26,928 bases of DNA from JALXDT01 sp964634755 (GCA_964634755.1 CAZWJH010000025.1:1-26928); one strand, 5' to 3'. Counted from the stretch's first letter, positions 8,469 to 17,201 are shown. A program made the numbers and translations. Notes: generated by a model not told the origin, from the sequence alone.

Positions 8469-10256
8469 ATGAGAAGGATTGAGATTCCAAAAAAAAGTTT
8501 AGTCGACAATTTTATTGAGTCTGTTGGGAGACTGAATAAGGAGAAACACATCTTAAGAAAGAAAAACAAAAAGTATGAGGCTATTTCCACAAAAGAGTTC
8601 AGAAGAGATGTGATAAGAGCAGCTCTTGGACTGAAACAAATAGGAATTAAGATTGGTGACAGGGTAAACATTATGGCGGAGACGAGTTATGAATGGCTTG
8701 TTTCAGATTTAGCTATTCTTTCGGTAGGAGCTGTCACTGTTCCAATTTATCCTACGCTTCCGGCGGAGCAGGCTCTTTATATTATGAATGATTCTGAAAG
8801 TAAGGCGGTTCTTTTTTCTACAAAAGCCCAGTGGGAAAAAATTAGGTCGGTTAAAGAAGAAATAAAAAAGATAAAGCACTATGTTATTTTTCAAGAAAAA
8901 TCTCCTGCGGAAGAGGTTCTCACCCTTGAAGGACTCAAAGAGATAGGGGGAGAACTACCAGAGGAAGATTATTATGAGATGATAAAGGTTATAGATAGTG
9001 ATGACCTTGCTACAATAATATATACTTCCGGAACAACAGGTGTTCCCAAGGGAGCTATGCTAACCCATTTTAATATTTTTTCGAATATTTACACTCTTTT
9101 GCAAATCATTGACATTAATGAAAAGGACACTGTTTTTTCTTTTCTCCCTCTTTCACATATTTTGGAGAGAATGGTTGTTCAGGCTTACATTAGGGCAGGT
9201 GCTACTATTGCGTATGCTGAAAGTATAGAAAAAGTGGCAAAAAACATACCTGAAGTAAGACCAACTATTATGGTTTCTGTTCCAAGGCTTTTTGAGAGGA
9301 TCTACACAAGAATTGTGGAAAAAGCTCTATCAGGACATCCGTTGAAGAGAAAGATTTTCCAGTGGGCTCTGAAAGTAGGAGAAAAGAAGGTAAAAGTGGA
9401 TGTTGATAGAAAAAAGTATTCTTATAAATACAATTTTCAGTATAAAATTGCGGACAAACTTGTTTTTAGTAAGATAAAGAATGCTCTTGGGGGAAGGTTC
9501 AGGTTCTTTGTCTCGGGAGGTGCTGCTTTGCCTAAGAAAGTAGGAGAATTCTTTGCAATGATAGGTGCTCCTGTTTTGGAAGGGTATGGCCTTACTGAGA
9601 CATCCCCTGTTATAGCTGTTAACACTATTGATGATTTTAAAGTTGGAACAGTGGGAAAACCTATTCCAAATGTAGAGGTTAGAATTGCCGAAGATGGAGA
9701 AATTCTTTCAAGAGGTCCTCACATTATGAAAGGTTATTACAAAAAAGAGGAAGAAACAAAAGAGGTTTTTACGGAAGACGGGTGGTTTAAGACAGGAGAT
9801 ATAGGATATCTTGATGAAGATGGTTTTCTTGTTATCACAGATAGAAAGAAAGCAATAATTGTAACCCTTGGTGGAAAAAATGTTGCTCCTCAACCGATAG
9901 AAAATAGAATAAAACAGAGTCCTTATATTTCAAACGTAGTTGTAATAGGAAACGAGAGGAAATATTTATCAGCTTTGATTATTCCGGATTTTGATAAGAT
10001 AGAGGATGTTTCTTCAAAAATAGGAAAAAAATTCGAGAGCAAAGAGGATTTTATTAGAGATAAGGATGTTGAAAAATTCTATTTGAGAGAGGTAAAAAGG
10101 ATGGTTCCTGACCTTGCTGATTTTGAGGTTATTAAAAGAGTAGCTCTTTTAAGAGAGGCCTTTTCAATAGAGGGTGGAGAGCTTACCCCTACTTTGAAAG
10201 TTAAAAGGAGTTTTGTAGAGAAAAAGTATAAAAAAGTTATAGATTCTCTTTACTAA
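8469..10256 (+). CDS. Long-chain acyl-CoA synthetase (AMP-forming)
   Basis: This ANL-superfamily enzyme activates fatty acids with ATP and CoA through an acyl-adenylate. The 595 residues carry the P-loop YTSGTTGVPKG (185-195), the adenine/Tyr motif GYGLTETSP, the hinge region GWFKTGDIGYLDEDG followed by DRKKAIIVTLGGKNVAP, and an eukaryotic-like long-chain synthetase layout (FAA1/COG1022 type) with a segment between the P-loop and the YGLTET motif. AAAGGAG at 8456-8462 lies just before the ATG, and the gene begins 12 bases after gyrA, so it may be co-transcribed. Substrate chain length cannot be read from sequence; long-chain is the family expectation. Its stop overlaps the end of the convergent downstream gene by four bases. 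Confidence 0.93.
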   Translation: MRRIEIPKKSLVDNFIESVGRLNKEKHILRKKNKKYEAISTKEFRRDVIRAALGLKQIGIKIGDRVNIMAETSYEWLVSDLAILSVGAVTVPIYPTLPAEQALYIMNDSESKAVLFSTKAQWEKIRSVKEEIKKIKHYVIFQEKSPAEEVLTLEGLKEIGGELPEEDYYEMIKVIDSDDLATIIYTSGTTGVPKGAMLTHFNIFSNIYTLLQIIDINEKDTVFSFLPLSHILERMVVQAYIRAGATIAYAESIEKVAKNIPEVRPTIMVSVPRLFERIYTRIVEKALSGHPLKRKIFQWALKVGEKKVKVDVDRKKYSYKYNFQYKIADKLVFSKIKNALGGRFRFFVSGGAALPKKVGEFFAMIGAPVLEGYGLTETSPVIAVNTIDDFKVGTVGKPIPNVEVRIAEDGEILSRGPHIMKGYYKKEEETKEVFTEDGWFKTGDIGYLDEDGFLVITDRKKAIIVTLGGKNVAPQPIENRIKQSPYISNVVVIGNERKYLSALIIPDFDKIEDVSSKIGKKFESKEDFIRDKDVEKFYLREVKRMVPDLADFEVIKRVALLREAFSIEGGELTPTLKVKRSFVEKKYKKVIDSLY

Positions 10257-11572
10257 ATCTTTTTTGATAAAAATATCTCTATTTTTACTTTGTTTTTGTT
10301 GATAGTTGTTTCAATGGTGCCATAAATTTCAAAGAAGACCAAAAAGTCGAGAAACGTTTTCTTAAAAACAAGTTCATCGATTTTTTCATCTGTGACAACT
10401 TTTATTGTTATTTTTACGGATTCTTTTAAATCCTCTATTTTTATATTTACTTTTTCAGGCTTAAAATTTGATATATTCTGGAAAAATTGAAAAAACAGAT
10501 TTCTATATCTTTCTGTGCTTCCTGCTAAAGAGTATTTTTTATTACTTTGATATTCTAAAAATTTGTATCTTTCTTTTGCTTCAAGGAAAATTTTTGTTAA
10601 TTCGAATTTTTCTTTTGTGTGTTCTGTTGATGCAGCAATGAGTTTTTCGAGTTTTTCCTTTGTGTTAAAGATTTTTTCTACATGTTTTGATAGTTTTCCT
10701 CTTGTTTTTGTTTTTAAGGATTTGTCATGAGTGAGGAGTTGGAGGTAGCCGATAATTGTAGTAAGCGGATTATTGATTTCATGTGCTATTCCTATAATTG
10801 CATTATGTGATGAGATGTTTTTTTGCGCTTCAAATAAGCTTCTTTTCATTTGAGTTAGGAGATTTATTTTTTCTGTTGTTTTTATTCTTTCATGTTTTTC
10901 CTTTTTTTTCTTTGTCTTTTGAAGGAGTTCATTCATGTTTATATCGAGGCTTTCTTTTTCTTCTTGAAGCGAGAGGAGTAATCTTTCGAGTTTCCTGTGT
11001 AGCGGGAGGAAGCTTGAAAATTTTCCTTTTGAAAAAAGAAATTGTTTTTGAGGGTAAACAAAAGAGAAGAGAAAGAAGGAAGCAAAGGTAAAAATAAGAT
11101 AGACTAAAAAAAGCCTGTAAGGAATTGGTGAAGAGAGGAAAAGTGGAGTTACTTTTTTACAGGTAAAAAGTTTTCCCCAAATATGACTTGAGTAAATAGT
11201 TATTATCTCTTTTTTATAAAAAATGAAGTTCTTTTTGTGTTTTTTTCTGTCTTTCTTATTTAAAGCAAAGGTTTTTAAAAGTTCTTTTTCTTTTTTCGTT
11301 CCTAAAAAGAAAGTTTTTTCCTTTGTTTTTATGCAAAAAGGTTGAAAAAGTTTATAGTTGTCTTGCTTTTTTATGAAGACAACATTTGTTTGTCCCATTA
11401 AAAGGTATGGAAGGATTCTCTCTTCTAAAAGCTCAGCTTTTTCTTTTAAGAAAAGATAAGAAAGTTTTTGCTCTCCCTTTCTTATTAATGAAAGGGAAAA
11501 TAAAACGGAAAAAGAAGTTATGAAGAAAAAGATAATAAAAGAATAAAGTAAAAGTTTTGTCTTTGTTTTCAC
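10253..11572 (-). CDS. Membrane histidine kinase-like protein with degenerate ATPase domain
   Basis: The 439 residues start with a transmembrane helix (about 7-30), then a roughly 120-residue extracytoplasmic segment, a second helix (about 152-173), a Lys/Glu-rich coiled coil (about 190-250) and a dimerisation/phosphoacceptor motif GIAHEINNPLTTIIGYLQLL with His264. The expected catalytic ATP-binding domain follows in length, but I see no convincing N box, no D-x-G-x-G and no glycine lid. It may be a pseudokinase, a phosphatase-only sensor or a fast-diverging kinase. No response regulator is adjacent. The start is GTG without a Shine-Dalgarno, seven bases after a perfect promoter. It is Phe- and Lys-rich compared with its neighbours. 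Confidence 0.75.
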   Translation of the reverse strand: MKTKTKLLLYSFIIFFFITSFSVLFSLSLIRKGEQKLSYLFLKEKAELLEERILPYLLMGQTNVVFIKKQDNYKLFQPFCIKTKEKTFFLGTKKEKELLKTFALNKKDRKKHKKNFIFYKKEIITIYSSHIWGKLFTCKKVTPLFLSSPIPYRLFLVYLIFTFASFFLFSFVYPQKQFLFSKGKFSSFLPLHRKLERLLLSLQEEKESLDINMNELLQKTKKKKEKHERIKTTEKINLLTQMKRSLFEAQKNISSHNAIIGIAHEINNPLTTIIGYLQLLTHDKSLKTKTRGKLSKHVEKIFNTKEKLEKLIAASTEHTKEKFELTKIFLEAKERYKFLEYQSNKKYSLAGSTERYRNLFFQFFQNISNFKPEKVNIKIEDLKESVKITIKVVTDEKIDELVFKKTFLDFLVFFEIYGTIETTINKNKVKIEIFLSKKI

Positions 11573-11579
11573 TCTTTAA

Positions 11580-11608
11580 ATTATAGAGTTGGACTTATTA
11601 ATTGTCAA
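11580..11608 (-). promoter_or_regulatory. Perfect consensus promoter for the histidine kinase gene
   Basis: On the minus strand TTGACA (11608-11603), a 17-bp spacer and TATAAT (11585-11580) match sigma70 at all twelve positions. Only seven bases separate the -10 box from the GTG start at 11572, so the transcript would begin at or within a base or two of the start codon (leaderless). It occupies the 41-bp gap after uvrD. Confidence 0.8.
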
Positions 11609-11613
11609 GTTTT

Positions 11614-13458
11614 TTATCTGATAAAATAGAGGTAGTGAAAGGGGATAGTTTCTATAAAAGGGGAATTTTCCTTTACATGAGTAAGAATTAATCTTTTTTT
11701 CGCTCTTGTCAAAGCAACATAAAAAAGCCTCCTCTCTTCTTCAATGAGATTCTTATCCTCTTTTGACAAAAAATGGGGGAGAGAGCCATCCTCTACTCCT
11801 GCGAGAAAAACAGTGTTAAATTCAAGCCCTTTTGCTGCATGGATAGTCATTAATGAGATTCTTGTTTTTTCGGATATCGTTTCTGTTTGCTCCCTTAGGA
11901 TGAGGGAGGAGATAAAGTCGGAAACATCACCTGTAAAAAGATCTGCAAGCTCCAAAAGTTCTTTGACATTTTCTTTTTGTGTTTCGAAGGGATCGTCTTT
12001 TTTTGTTAAAGCTTTTATGTATTCTGTTTTTTCGACTATTGTTGATAGGAGAAAGAAAACAGGTTCATTGAGATTATCCTTTAAATTTTCAATCAACTTG
12101 ATAAACTCCTCTCCTTTAGGTTTTTTTAACTCTTTATTCTTTAATAATCTTTTCAATGATTCGTAGTATGATAGTTGCTCTCTCTTGGTATTGTCTATTA
12201 TTTTTTCTACTGTCTTTTTCCCGAAGCCTCTGTTTGGAAAGGAAAGAGCTCTTAAGAAAGAGATGTCATCTTCTGGGTTATATGCCAGCTTAAGATATGC
12301 TGTTATATCTTTTACGACTTTTCTATCATAAAAACTTAAACCACCAACGATTTTGTATGAAAGGCCATGTCTTAGAAGTGCATCCTCTATAGCCCTTGAA
12401 CGAGCGTTAATTCTGTAAAGAATTCCAACCGGGAAAAAATCCGGGTTTTCAGTGTTATTGACAATGTGATTGGCAATAAACGAAGCCTCGTCTTCTTTTG
12501 TTTTTCCATAGTAAACAAGTATCCTTTCCCCAACAACATTGTTTGTGAACAATGTTTTTCCTATTCTATTCTTGTTTTCCTTTATTACGGCAGAAGCACT
12601 GTTTATAATTATTTTTGTGGATCTATAATTTTCTTCCAGTCTGATGATTTTTGTATCGGGAAAATCCACGGGGAAACTCAAGAAAATATTCATGTCTGCT
12701 CCCCTCCAAGAGTAAATACTCTGGTCTTCATCTCCAACAACAGTTATGTTTCCATTTTTTATAAGCTCTTTCAGAAGTTTGTATTGCTCAGGAGATGTAT
12801 CCTGAAACTCATCAACTAATATGTATTTAAATAAATTTTGGTATTTTTTTTTGAGTTTTTGATTCTTCTTAAGATTAACATATGTTTGGGATATAAGATC
12901 ATCAAAGTCAAGGGCATCTCTTTTAGAGAGTTCCTTTTGATATTCCAAAAAGAGCTCTATCAATTCAAAAGAGAGAAAATTCATCAAAACTTCTCTTTTG
13001 TTTATGAGGAAACCTTTTTTCTTTAGGTTTGAGAAATTATTGATAATTTCTTTTAGTCGATCTTTTGAAATATTAAAGTTTTTTCTTTTTATGATTTCTT
13101 TTAAAAGACTTTTTTGATCATTTCTATCAATGACAATAATTTTTTTATTGGGGAAAACTTCTCTTTTCAAAAACTTGAGCCCAAAGGCATGAAAAGTTGA
13201 AAGCCAAAGAGAAGAAGTATTTATTCCGGTTAAAGATTCTACTCTCTCCCGCATCTCCTTTGCTGCTTTATTTGTGAATGTTAATGCAAGAATATTTTCT
13301 GGTTTTATTCCCTTTTCTTGGATAAGAAAGGCTATTTTATGTGTTAAGACCTTTGTTTTTCCGGAGCCTGCTCCTGCAGTTATTAAAAGAGGTGAGTCAA
13401 AGTATAAAACGGACTCTCTCTGTTTTTCATTTAAGGAAATTATAAGAGAAGAGCTCAT
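11614..13458 (-). CDS. UvrD/PcrA-family superfamily 1A DNA helicase
   Basis: This is a 3'-5' DNA helicase for excision repair and replication-fork maintenance. Motifs appear in order: the Gln motif LNEKQRESV (9-17), Walker A AGAGSGKT (28-35), TFTNKAAKEM (Ia), VDEFQDTSPEQY (215-226, II), GDEDQSIYSWRGAD (III), ENYRSTK (IV), TIHAAKGLEF (V) and FYVALTRAKKRL (VI). At 614 residues it is about 100 shorter than typical UvrD/PcrA and stops soon after motif VI, so the C-terminal extension that contacts RNA polymerase in PcrA/UvrD is absent; Rep-like is an alternative name. It starts three bases after phoU with no strong Shine-Dalgarno, so it is probably translationally coupled. Confidence 0.93.
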   Translation of the reverse strand: MSSSLIISLNEKQRESVLYFDSPLLITAGAGSGKTKVLTHKIAFLIQEKGIKPENILALTFTNKAAKEMRERVESLTGINTSSLWLSTFHAFGLKFLKREVFPNKKIIVIDRNDQKSLLKEIIKRKNFNISKDRLKEIINNFSNLKKKGFLINKREVLMNFLSFELIELFLEYQKELSKRDALDFDDLISQTYVNLKKNQKLKKKYQNLFKYILVDEFQDTSPEQYKLLKELIKNGNITVVGDEDQSIYSWRGADMNIFLSFPVDFPDTKIIRLEENYRSTKIIINSASAVIKENKNRIGKTLFTNNVVGERILVYYGKTKEDEASFIANHIVNNTENPDFFPVGILYRINARSRAIEDALLRHGLSYKIVGGLSFYDRKVVKDITAYLKLAYNPEDDISFLRALSFPNRGFGKKTVEKIIDNTKREQLSYYESLKRLLKNKELKKPKGEEFIKLIENLKDNLNEPVFFLLSTIVEKTEYIKALTKKDDPFETQKENVKELLELADLFTGDVSDFISSLILREQTETISEKTRISLMTIHAAKGLEFNTVFLAGVEDGSLPHFLSKEDKNLIEEERRLFYVALTRAKKRLILTHVKENSPFIETIPFHYLYFIR

Positions 13459-13461
13459 AAA

Positions 13462-14136
13462 TTAATCTTCTACCTTTGTGTAAAATCCAATTCTGTCAAA
13501 AGGATTAACTATGCTTGTTGCAATGTTTGTAAGGTGAGAGTTAATCCTTTTTAAATACCTTGTATATAAAGCTATTGTTACAGCTTCGGAAGGTGTTATG
13601 TTTTTGTCTTTTTCTTTTATAAGAGAGAAAAGAATTTCATCACAAGTACTTGAAACTTCTTTATGCTCTTCCATCTTTTCTCTTGCTATTTTTTCGTCAG
13701 AGTTTCTTAAAGCCTCTATTACGGCAGGGAATTTGTTTTCAACGATAGTTTCTATTTTTTTTATGGTTTCTTCATAGGAGCCTGCAACAAGTCGCTGAGG
13801 ATGGTGTTTGGCAAGTTCTGCAATATTTTTGGTGTAATCCCCTATTCTTTCAATATCTATAACAATGCTCACGAGGACAAGGCCCGCATTGAGAAAAGTG
13901 GAACCCGTAACGCTCAAATTTATCAGAACTTTCTTTCTTACTTCTCTTTCATATTTATTTATTAGTTTATCGTGTTTGAAAACATCACATTTTATTTCAG
14001 CTGAATCAGAATGTCTAAGAGATTCTTTTACTGCTTTAAACATTTCACAATCTTTTTCAAGCATTGTAAGAGATTCTTTGAAAGCTTCATCTATTAAATT
14101 TTTTCCTTTAAAAAAACTTACCAACTCCTTGAACAT
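13462..14136 (-). CDS. PhoU-like phosphate transport regulator
   Basis: The 224 residues form a predominantly helical protein with two PhoU-type repeats. The metal-binding style segments are IDIERIGDYTKNIAELAKH (about 91-109) and the C-terminal RYLKRINSHLTNIATSIVNP. PhoU proteins bind metal clusters and restrain phosphate import. The gene starts three bases after the sodium/phosphate cotransporter gene, with a GGAGG site overlapping the cotransporter's stop, so the pair probably works together; in many bacteria this domain is fused to the C-terminus of that transporter. No Pst ABC genes are in the window. Confidence 0.85.
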   Translation of the reverse strand: MFKELVSFFKGKNLIDEAFKESLTMLEKDCEMFKAVKESLRHSDSAEIKCDVFKHDKLINKYEREVRKKVLINLSVTGSTFLNAGLVLVSIVIDIERIGDYTKNIAELAKHHPQRLVAGSYEETIKKIETIVENKFPAVIEALRNSDEKIAREKMEEHKEVSSTCDEILFSLIKEKDKNITPSEAVTIALYTRYLKRINSHLTNIATSIVNPFDRIGFYTKVED

Positions 14137-14139
14137 TGA

Positions 14140-15237
14140 TTACCTCCAAATATAGTATATAATTGCTGGAATAATAAAAAATACAACTAAAATGTATATA
14201 ATAGGAAACAGTTTAAACTTTATAGAAACCTTGGAAAAGGTTTTTGCAAGTGAGATAGGTATTTTTTTGAAAGGATACAATACTGTTATACCTATAACAT
14301 TAAAGGATAAATGTGAAAAAGCAACAGTAATGGCAGCAGGATTCCCGGTTGCAAGAGAGGCTAAAATTGCAGTGATTGTGGTTCCTATATTGGCTCCGAG
14401 AGTATATGGAAAGACCTGCTCGAGAGTAAGAATACCAGCTGCTGCAATTGGGACAATTAAAGAAGTGGTCACTGAAGAACTTTGAACAACAGCTGTTAAA
14501 ATCATTCCGAGTAAAAGTGAGTATGCTGCATTTTTAAACATTACTTCTGAGAAGAATACCTGAGCCCTTCCTACAATCACCCTTTTTATAACTTTGACGA
14601 GAAAAGATAGAGCAACAATTAATAAAATGAAAGAGAGAATAGCGGTTATATATCCATTCTTGTTAACAACATCTGCGATAAAGTGAACCACAGGCTTTGT
14701 TATTATTTTAATTGGACTTGAAACTTTAATGCCTCCAATTCCCTCAAAAAGTTTTTCCAAAAAGCTGGCGACTCTTCCCAAAAGGTTAAAGTAAGCCTGC
14801 AGAGGAAGTAAAACTATAACAGAGAGAATATTGAAAATATCATGAACCACAGCAGCTGCAAAAGCTCTTTCAAATTCTTTGTTTGCACTTATGTGAACAG
14901 TGGAGACAATGCTATTTGTGATTGTGGTTCCTATATTGGCTCCCATAATAACTGGAATTGCGTGAGAGATGTCAATAGCTCCGCCTGCAACAAGAGCAAC
15001 AACCATCGATGTGGTTGTCGAAGAGCTTTGAATTATTGCGGTTGCAAGAGTTCCGACGAGAAGACCAATTATAGGAGAGGCTGTTGTGGAATGAATAAGG
15101 TTTCTTGCAGTTTCTTTTCCTATGAGCTTAAAAGATACTCCCAACATTTCGATTGCTACGAAAAAAAGATAGAGAAGGAAAAGAATAGTAACCAAATTGA
15201 ACAAAGAATAAAGAAAAGTATTTTTTCCTTCTTTCAT
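14140..15237 (-). CDS. Na+/phosphate cotransporter (NptA / PF02690 family)
   Basis: An inner-membrane importer of inorganic phosphate driven by sodium. The 365 residues contain two inverted Na/Pi repeats, each with the QSSS motif (Q70-S73 and Q252-S255) followed by GANIGTTIT (99-107 and 281-289), plus about eight to ten hydrophobic helices. The PhoU-like domain usually found at the C-terminus is encoded separately by the next gene. No Shine-Dalgarno precedes the ATG; a -10 box lies five bases upstream, so the mRNA may be leaderless. The two GANIGTTIT segments are encoded by identical DNA (see findings). Confidence 0.9.
   Translation of the reverse strand: MKEGKNTFLYSLFNLVTILFLLYLFFVAIEMLGVSFKLIGKETARNLIHSTTASPIIGLLVGTLATAIIQSSSTTTSMVVALVAGGAIDISHAIPVIMGANIGTTITNSIVSTVHISANKEFERAFAAAVVHDIFNILSVIVLLPLQAYFNLLGRVASFLEKLFEGIGGIKVSSPIKIITKPVVHFIADVVNKNGYITAILSFILLIVALSFLVKVIKRVIVGRAQVFFSEVMFKNAAYSLLLGMILTAVVQSSSVTTSLIVPIAAAGILTLEQVFPYTLGANIGTTITAILASLATGNPAAITVAFSHLSFNVIGITVLYPFKKIPISLAKTFSKVSIKFKLFPIIYILVVFFIIPAIIYYIWR
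14372..14397. repeat. 26-bp direct repeat, copy 1 (inside nptA)
   Basis: This segment is identical at all 26 positions to 14918-14943. Both copies encode GANIGTTIT in the two halves of the transporter; the flanking bases differ at both ends. Confidence 0.95.
14918..14943. repeat. 26-bp direct repeat, copy 2 (inside nptA)
   Basis: Identical to 14372-14397. It encodes the first GANIGTTIT motif of the transporter (residues 99-107). Confidence 0.95.
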
Positions 15238-15242
15238 CAGTA

Positions 15243-15271
15243 ATTATATTGATTTTTTGATAAAAAATCAA
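15243..15271 (-). promoter_or_regulatory. Promoter of the nptA-phoU-uvrD operon
   Basis: On the minus strand TTGATT (15271-15266), a 17-bp spacer and perfect TATAAT (15248-15243) are followed by only five bases before the ATG at 15237. No Shine-Dalgarno exists, suggesting a leaderless transcript. An 8-bp inverted repeat with a 3-base loop (15251-15269) lies in the spacer and -35 region and could be an operator or simply A/T-rich sequence. Confidence 0.6.
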
Positions 15272-15273
15272 TG

Positions 15274-15299
15274 AAAAAGGGGAGAAAAACTCCCCTTTT
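15274..15299 (-). terminator. Intrinsic terminator of the TonB receptor gene
   Basis: A perfect 10-bp stem (15275-15284 with 15290-15299, core GGGGAG/CTCCCC) and a 5-base loop are followed on the minus strand by a T-run and then more T-rich sequence. It lies just after the receptor stop at 15306 and before the nptA promoter. Confidence 0.8.
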
Positions 15300-15305
15300 C
15301 CAAAT

Positions 15306-17126
15306 CTAAAAATTAAAGTTAAGACCTCCTAATAACCACCTTTGCGGGGAAGGATATCCATAAATCTCATAATAGTCTTTATCAAAAAGATTGTTTATCT
15401 TTAAAAAGAGAGAAAATTGTTTTGAGATTTTGTATTTTATATTGAGGTTAAAAACAGAAAAACTTTCGGCATCAACAATGGAAAAGTTTTTTTCATCATA
15501 ATCCCTTCTCTTTCCAATATATCTACCAAAAAGAAAAACATCAAACTTTCCAAAGGAAAGAAATAGGTTTCCTTTAATTTGAAAGTCGGGTCTTCTTAAA
15601 AGTTTTTCTCCTGTTTTTATGTTTTCCGCCTTTAATTTTACAAAAGAGAGGGAAAAGGAATTTTTTCCGAAAAGTTTCCTTTGAAAAGAAACGGAAAATC
15701 CGGAGATTCTATCTTTTTCGGAGTTTTTTAATTTATAGGTAAGATAATCAAATACAATGAGGTTTTCATAATCTGTGTTAAAGTATGAAAAACGGATAAA
15801 AGTATTATCATCGGCTATTTTCAAGCCACCTTCAATATTTTTTGATATTTCCGGTTTGAGGTCAGGTGTCCCCCACGGGGAGGCATACTCTGAAAGTTTT
15901 GGAGCCCTGAAACCTTTTGAAAGAACGAAGAATGGAATGAAAAAAAAGTCCCCTGAAGTGAATTTATATGAGGCAGTAAATTTTGGTGAAAGCGTACTAT
16001 CAAAAGAGTGATATTTATCATATCTTATTCCAACAACAGAAGTAAAGTTTTTATATCTGAAAATCTGCTCCCCAAAAAGCGCATAGGAATTATATTTTTT
16101 GCTCTTAAAGGTTATACTGAATTCATTTTCTTCAAAAATAGTGGATTTAAGAATTTCAAAGCCCAAAAGTGAAGGGGACTTCTTACTAAGAAAAAAGAAG
16201 AAGGCTTTTGTGTTTATTTGATAATTATCACTCTTTGTATGATAATATTTGCTCCAGAAAGCATCAGGGTCATCAAGTGAATAATCTCTCCTGTATGCTC
16301 CTAAACTAAACTCTATATAGTTTTCTTTCCACATGTTCATTTTAATGGGAAAACCAAAAATTTGTACTTCAGTATTTGCTTTTCTATTGGGCGATGGTAA
16401 ACCAAAGTTAAAAGGAATTTCTGTTTTGTTTTTTACGAGATAGTAGAAAGGAGCAAAGGAAAAAGAAGATGAAGAAAATTTCCAGCCTATGGATAAGTTT
16501 TGGTTTTCAAAATCACTGTTTTCAAAATCGCCTCTTATAGAACTACCATTGTAGTTCAAGGAGAGGATTCCTTTTCCAATCTTTTTACCAAGTAAAAAAT
16601 TTCCGCCAAAGCTTGAATTCTTTCCTCCAAAAAGTGATATTTGGAAAGCCTCTTTTTTCGGTGTTATGAGATTTATGGCCCCTCCCATACTTTCAGAGCC
16701 ATATAGACTGCTCTGTGGTCCTTCCACTATTTCAATTTGCCGAAAAGCAAAAGGGGAGAAAGGTGAAAAATCCAGAGAAAGAGAAGCGGGATCATTAATT
16801 TTTATTCCATTGATCATTAGAAGAATGTGTTTTGAAGATGCTCCTCTTAGGAAAACAGAGGAAAATTGACCATAGCCTCCCCCTGTTAAGGAAAGATTGG
16901 AAGAAGAAAGCGTAAGGGCTTCTGTAAGGGTAAAAGGCATAGCTTGTTTGATTTTTTCATTGGATAAAAGAGAGAAGGAATCAATAATTTGGAGAGGGTC
17001 CTCTTTAAAGGCTGTTGCTGTTACAACAATTTTTTCGTGAATAGTTTTTTCTTTTTTTGTTTTGGCGAAAAAGAAGTTGAAAAAAAAAGTGAAAATAGAA
17101 AAAAAGAGAAAAAATTTTTTGAACAT
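15306..17126 (-). CDS. TonB-dependent outer-membrane receptor, BtuB-type (vitamin B12)
   Basis: A 22-strand barrel importer powered by TonB-ExbBD. The 606 residues begin with an unusually Phe-rich signal peptide (about 1-21), then a TonB box EKIVVTAT (31-38), a plug domain with SSVFLRGASSKHILLMINGIKIND and VEGPQSSLYGSESMGGAINLIT, and a barrel rich in aromatic alternating strands that ends in Phe (GGLNFNF). The size matches BtuB (about 600) rather than larger siderophore receptors. AGGAGG at 17132-17137 precedes the ATG. The cobalamin riboswitch upstream is the strongest evidence for a corrinoid substrate. No BtuCDF or TonB genes are present in the window. Confidence 0.92.
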   Translation of the reverse strand: MFKKFFLFFSIFTFFFNFFFAKTKKEKTIHEKIVVTATAFKEDPLQIIDSFSLLSNEKIKQAMPFTLTEALTLSSSNLSLTGGGYGQFSSVFLRGASSKHILLMINGIKINDPASLSLDFSPFSPFAFRQIEIVEGPQSSLYGSESMGGAINLITPKKEAFQISLFGGKNSSFGGNFLLGKKIGKGILSLNYNGSSIRGDFENSDFENQNLSIGWKFSSSSFSFAPFYYLVKNKTEIPFNFGLPSPNRKANTEVQIFGFPIKMNMWKENYIEFSLGAYRRDYSLDDPDAFWSKYYHTKSDNYQINTKAFFFFLSKKSPSLLGFEILKSTIFEENEFSITFKSKKYNSYALFGEQIFRYKNFTSVVGIRYDKYHSFDSTLSPKFTASYKFTSGDFFFIPFFVLSKGFRAPKLSEYASPWGTPDLKPEISKNIEGGLKIADDNTFIRFSYFNTDYENLIVFDYLTYKLKNSEKDRISGFSVSFQRKLFGKNSFSLSFVKLKAENIKTGEKLLRRPDFQIKGNLFLSFGKFDVFLFGRYIGKRRDYDEKNFSIVDAESFSVFNLNIKYKISKQFSLFLKINNLFDKDYYEIYGYPSPQRWLLGGLNFNF

Positions 17127-17131
17127 AAAAA

Positions 17132-17154
17132 ACCTCCTAAAATTTTTTTGGAGG
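17132..17154 (-). promoter_or_regulatory. Shine-Dalgarno-sequestering hairpin of the B12 riboswitch
   Basis: On the minus strand CCTCC (17154-17150) can pair with the Shine-Dalgarno GGAGG (17137-17133), with an inner AAAA/TTTT pairing. Six T residues follow the stem and then the ATG. The hairpin could therefore hide the ribosome site, terminate transcription, or both. Upstream, GGAGGGG near 17183-17177 could compete for the CCCTCC strand. Confidence 0.55.
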
Positions 17155-17201
17155 GATTTATTTCCAGTCTCTCCTTCCCCTCCGAAAGGGAGACAGTACT
17201 G

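Noticed and set aside
11612..11626. TTTTATC/GATAAAA palindrome at the end of uvrD as a terminator
   Set aside because: The loop would be one to three bases, the stem is only A/T-rich, and no T run follows on the minus strand.
11744..12166. 140-codon plus-strand open frame inside the helicase gene
   Set aside because: Antisense to motifs V and VI of UvrD, which are unmistakable; considered a shadow.
14842..15243. 133-codon plus-strand open frame, Cys- and Asn-rich
   Set aside because: It is entirely antisense to nptA, whose QSSS and GANIGTT motifs prove the coding strand; its odd composition is that of a shadow frame.
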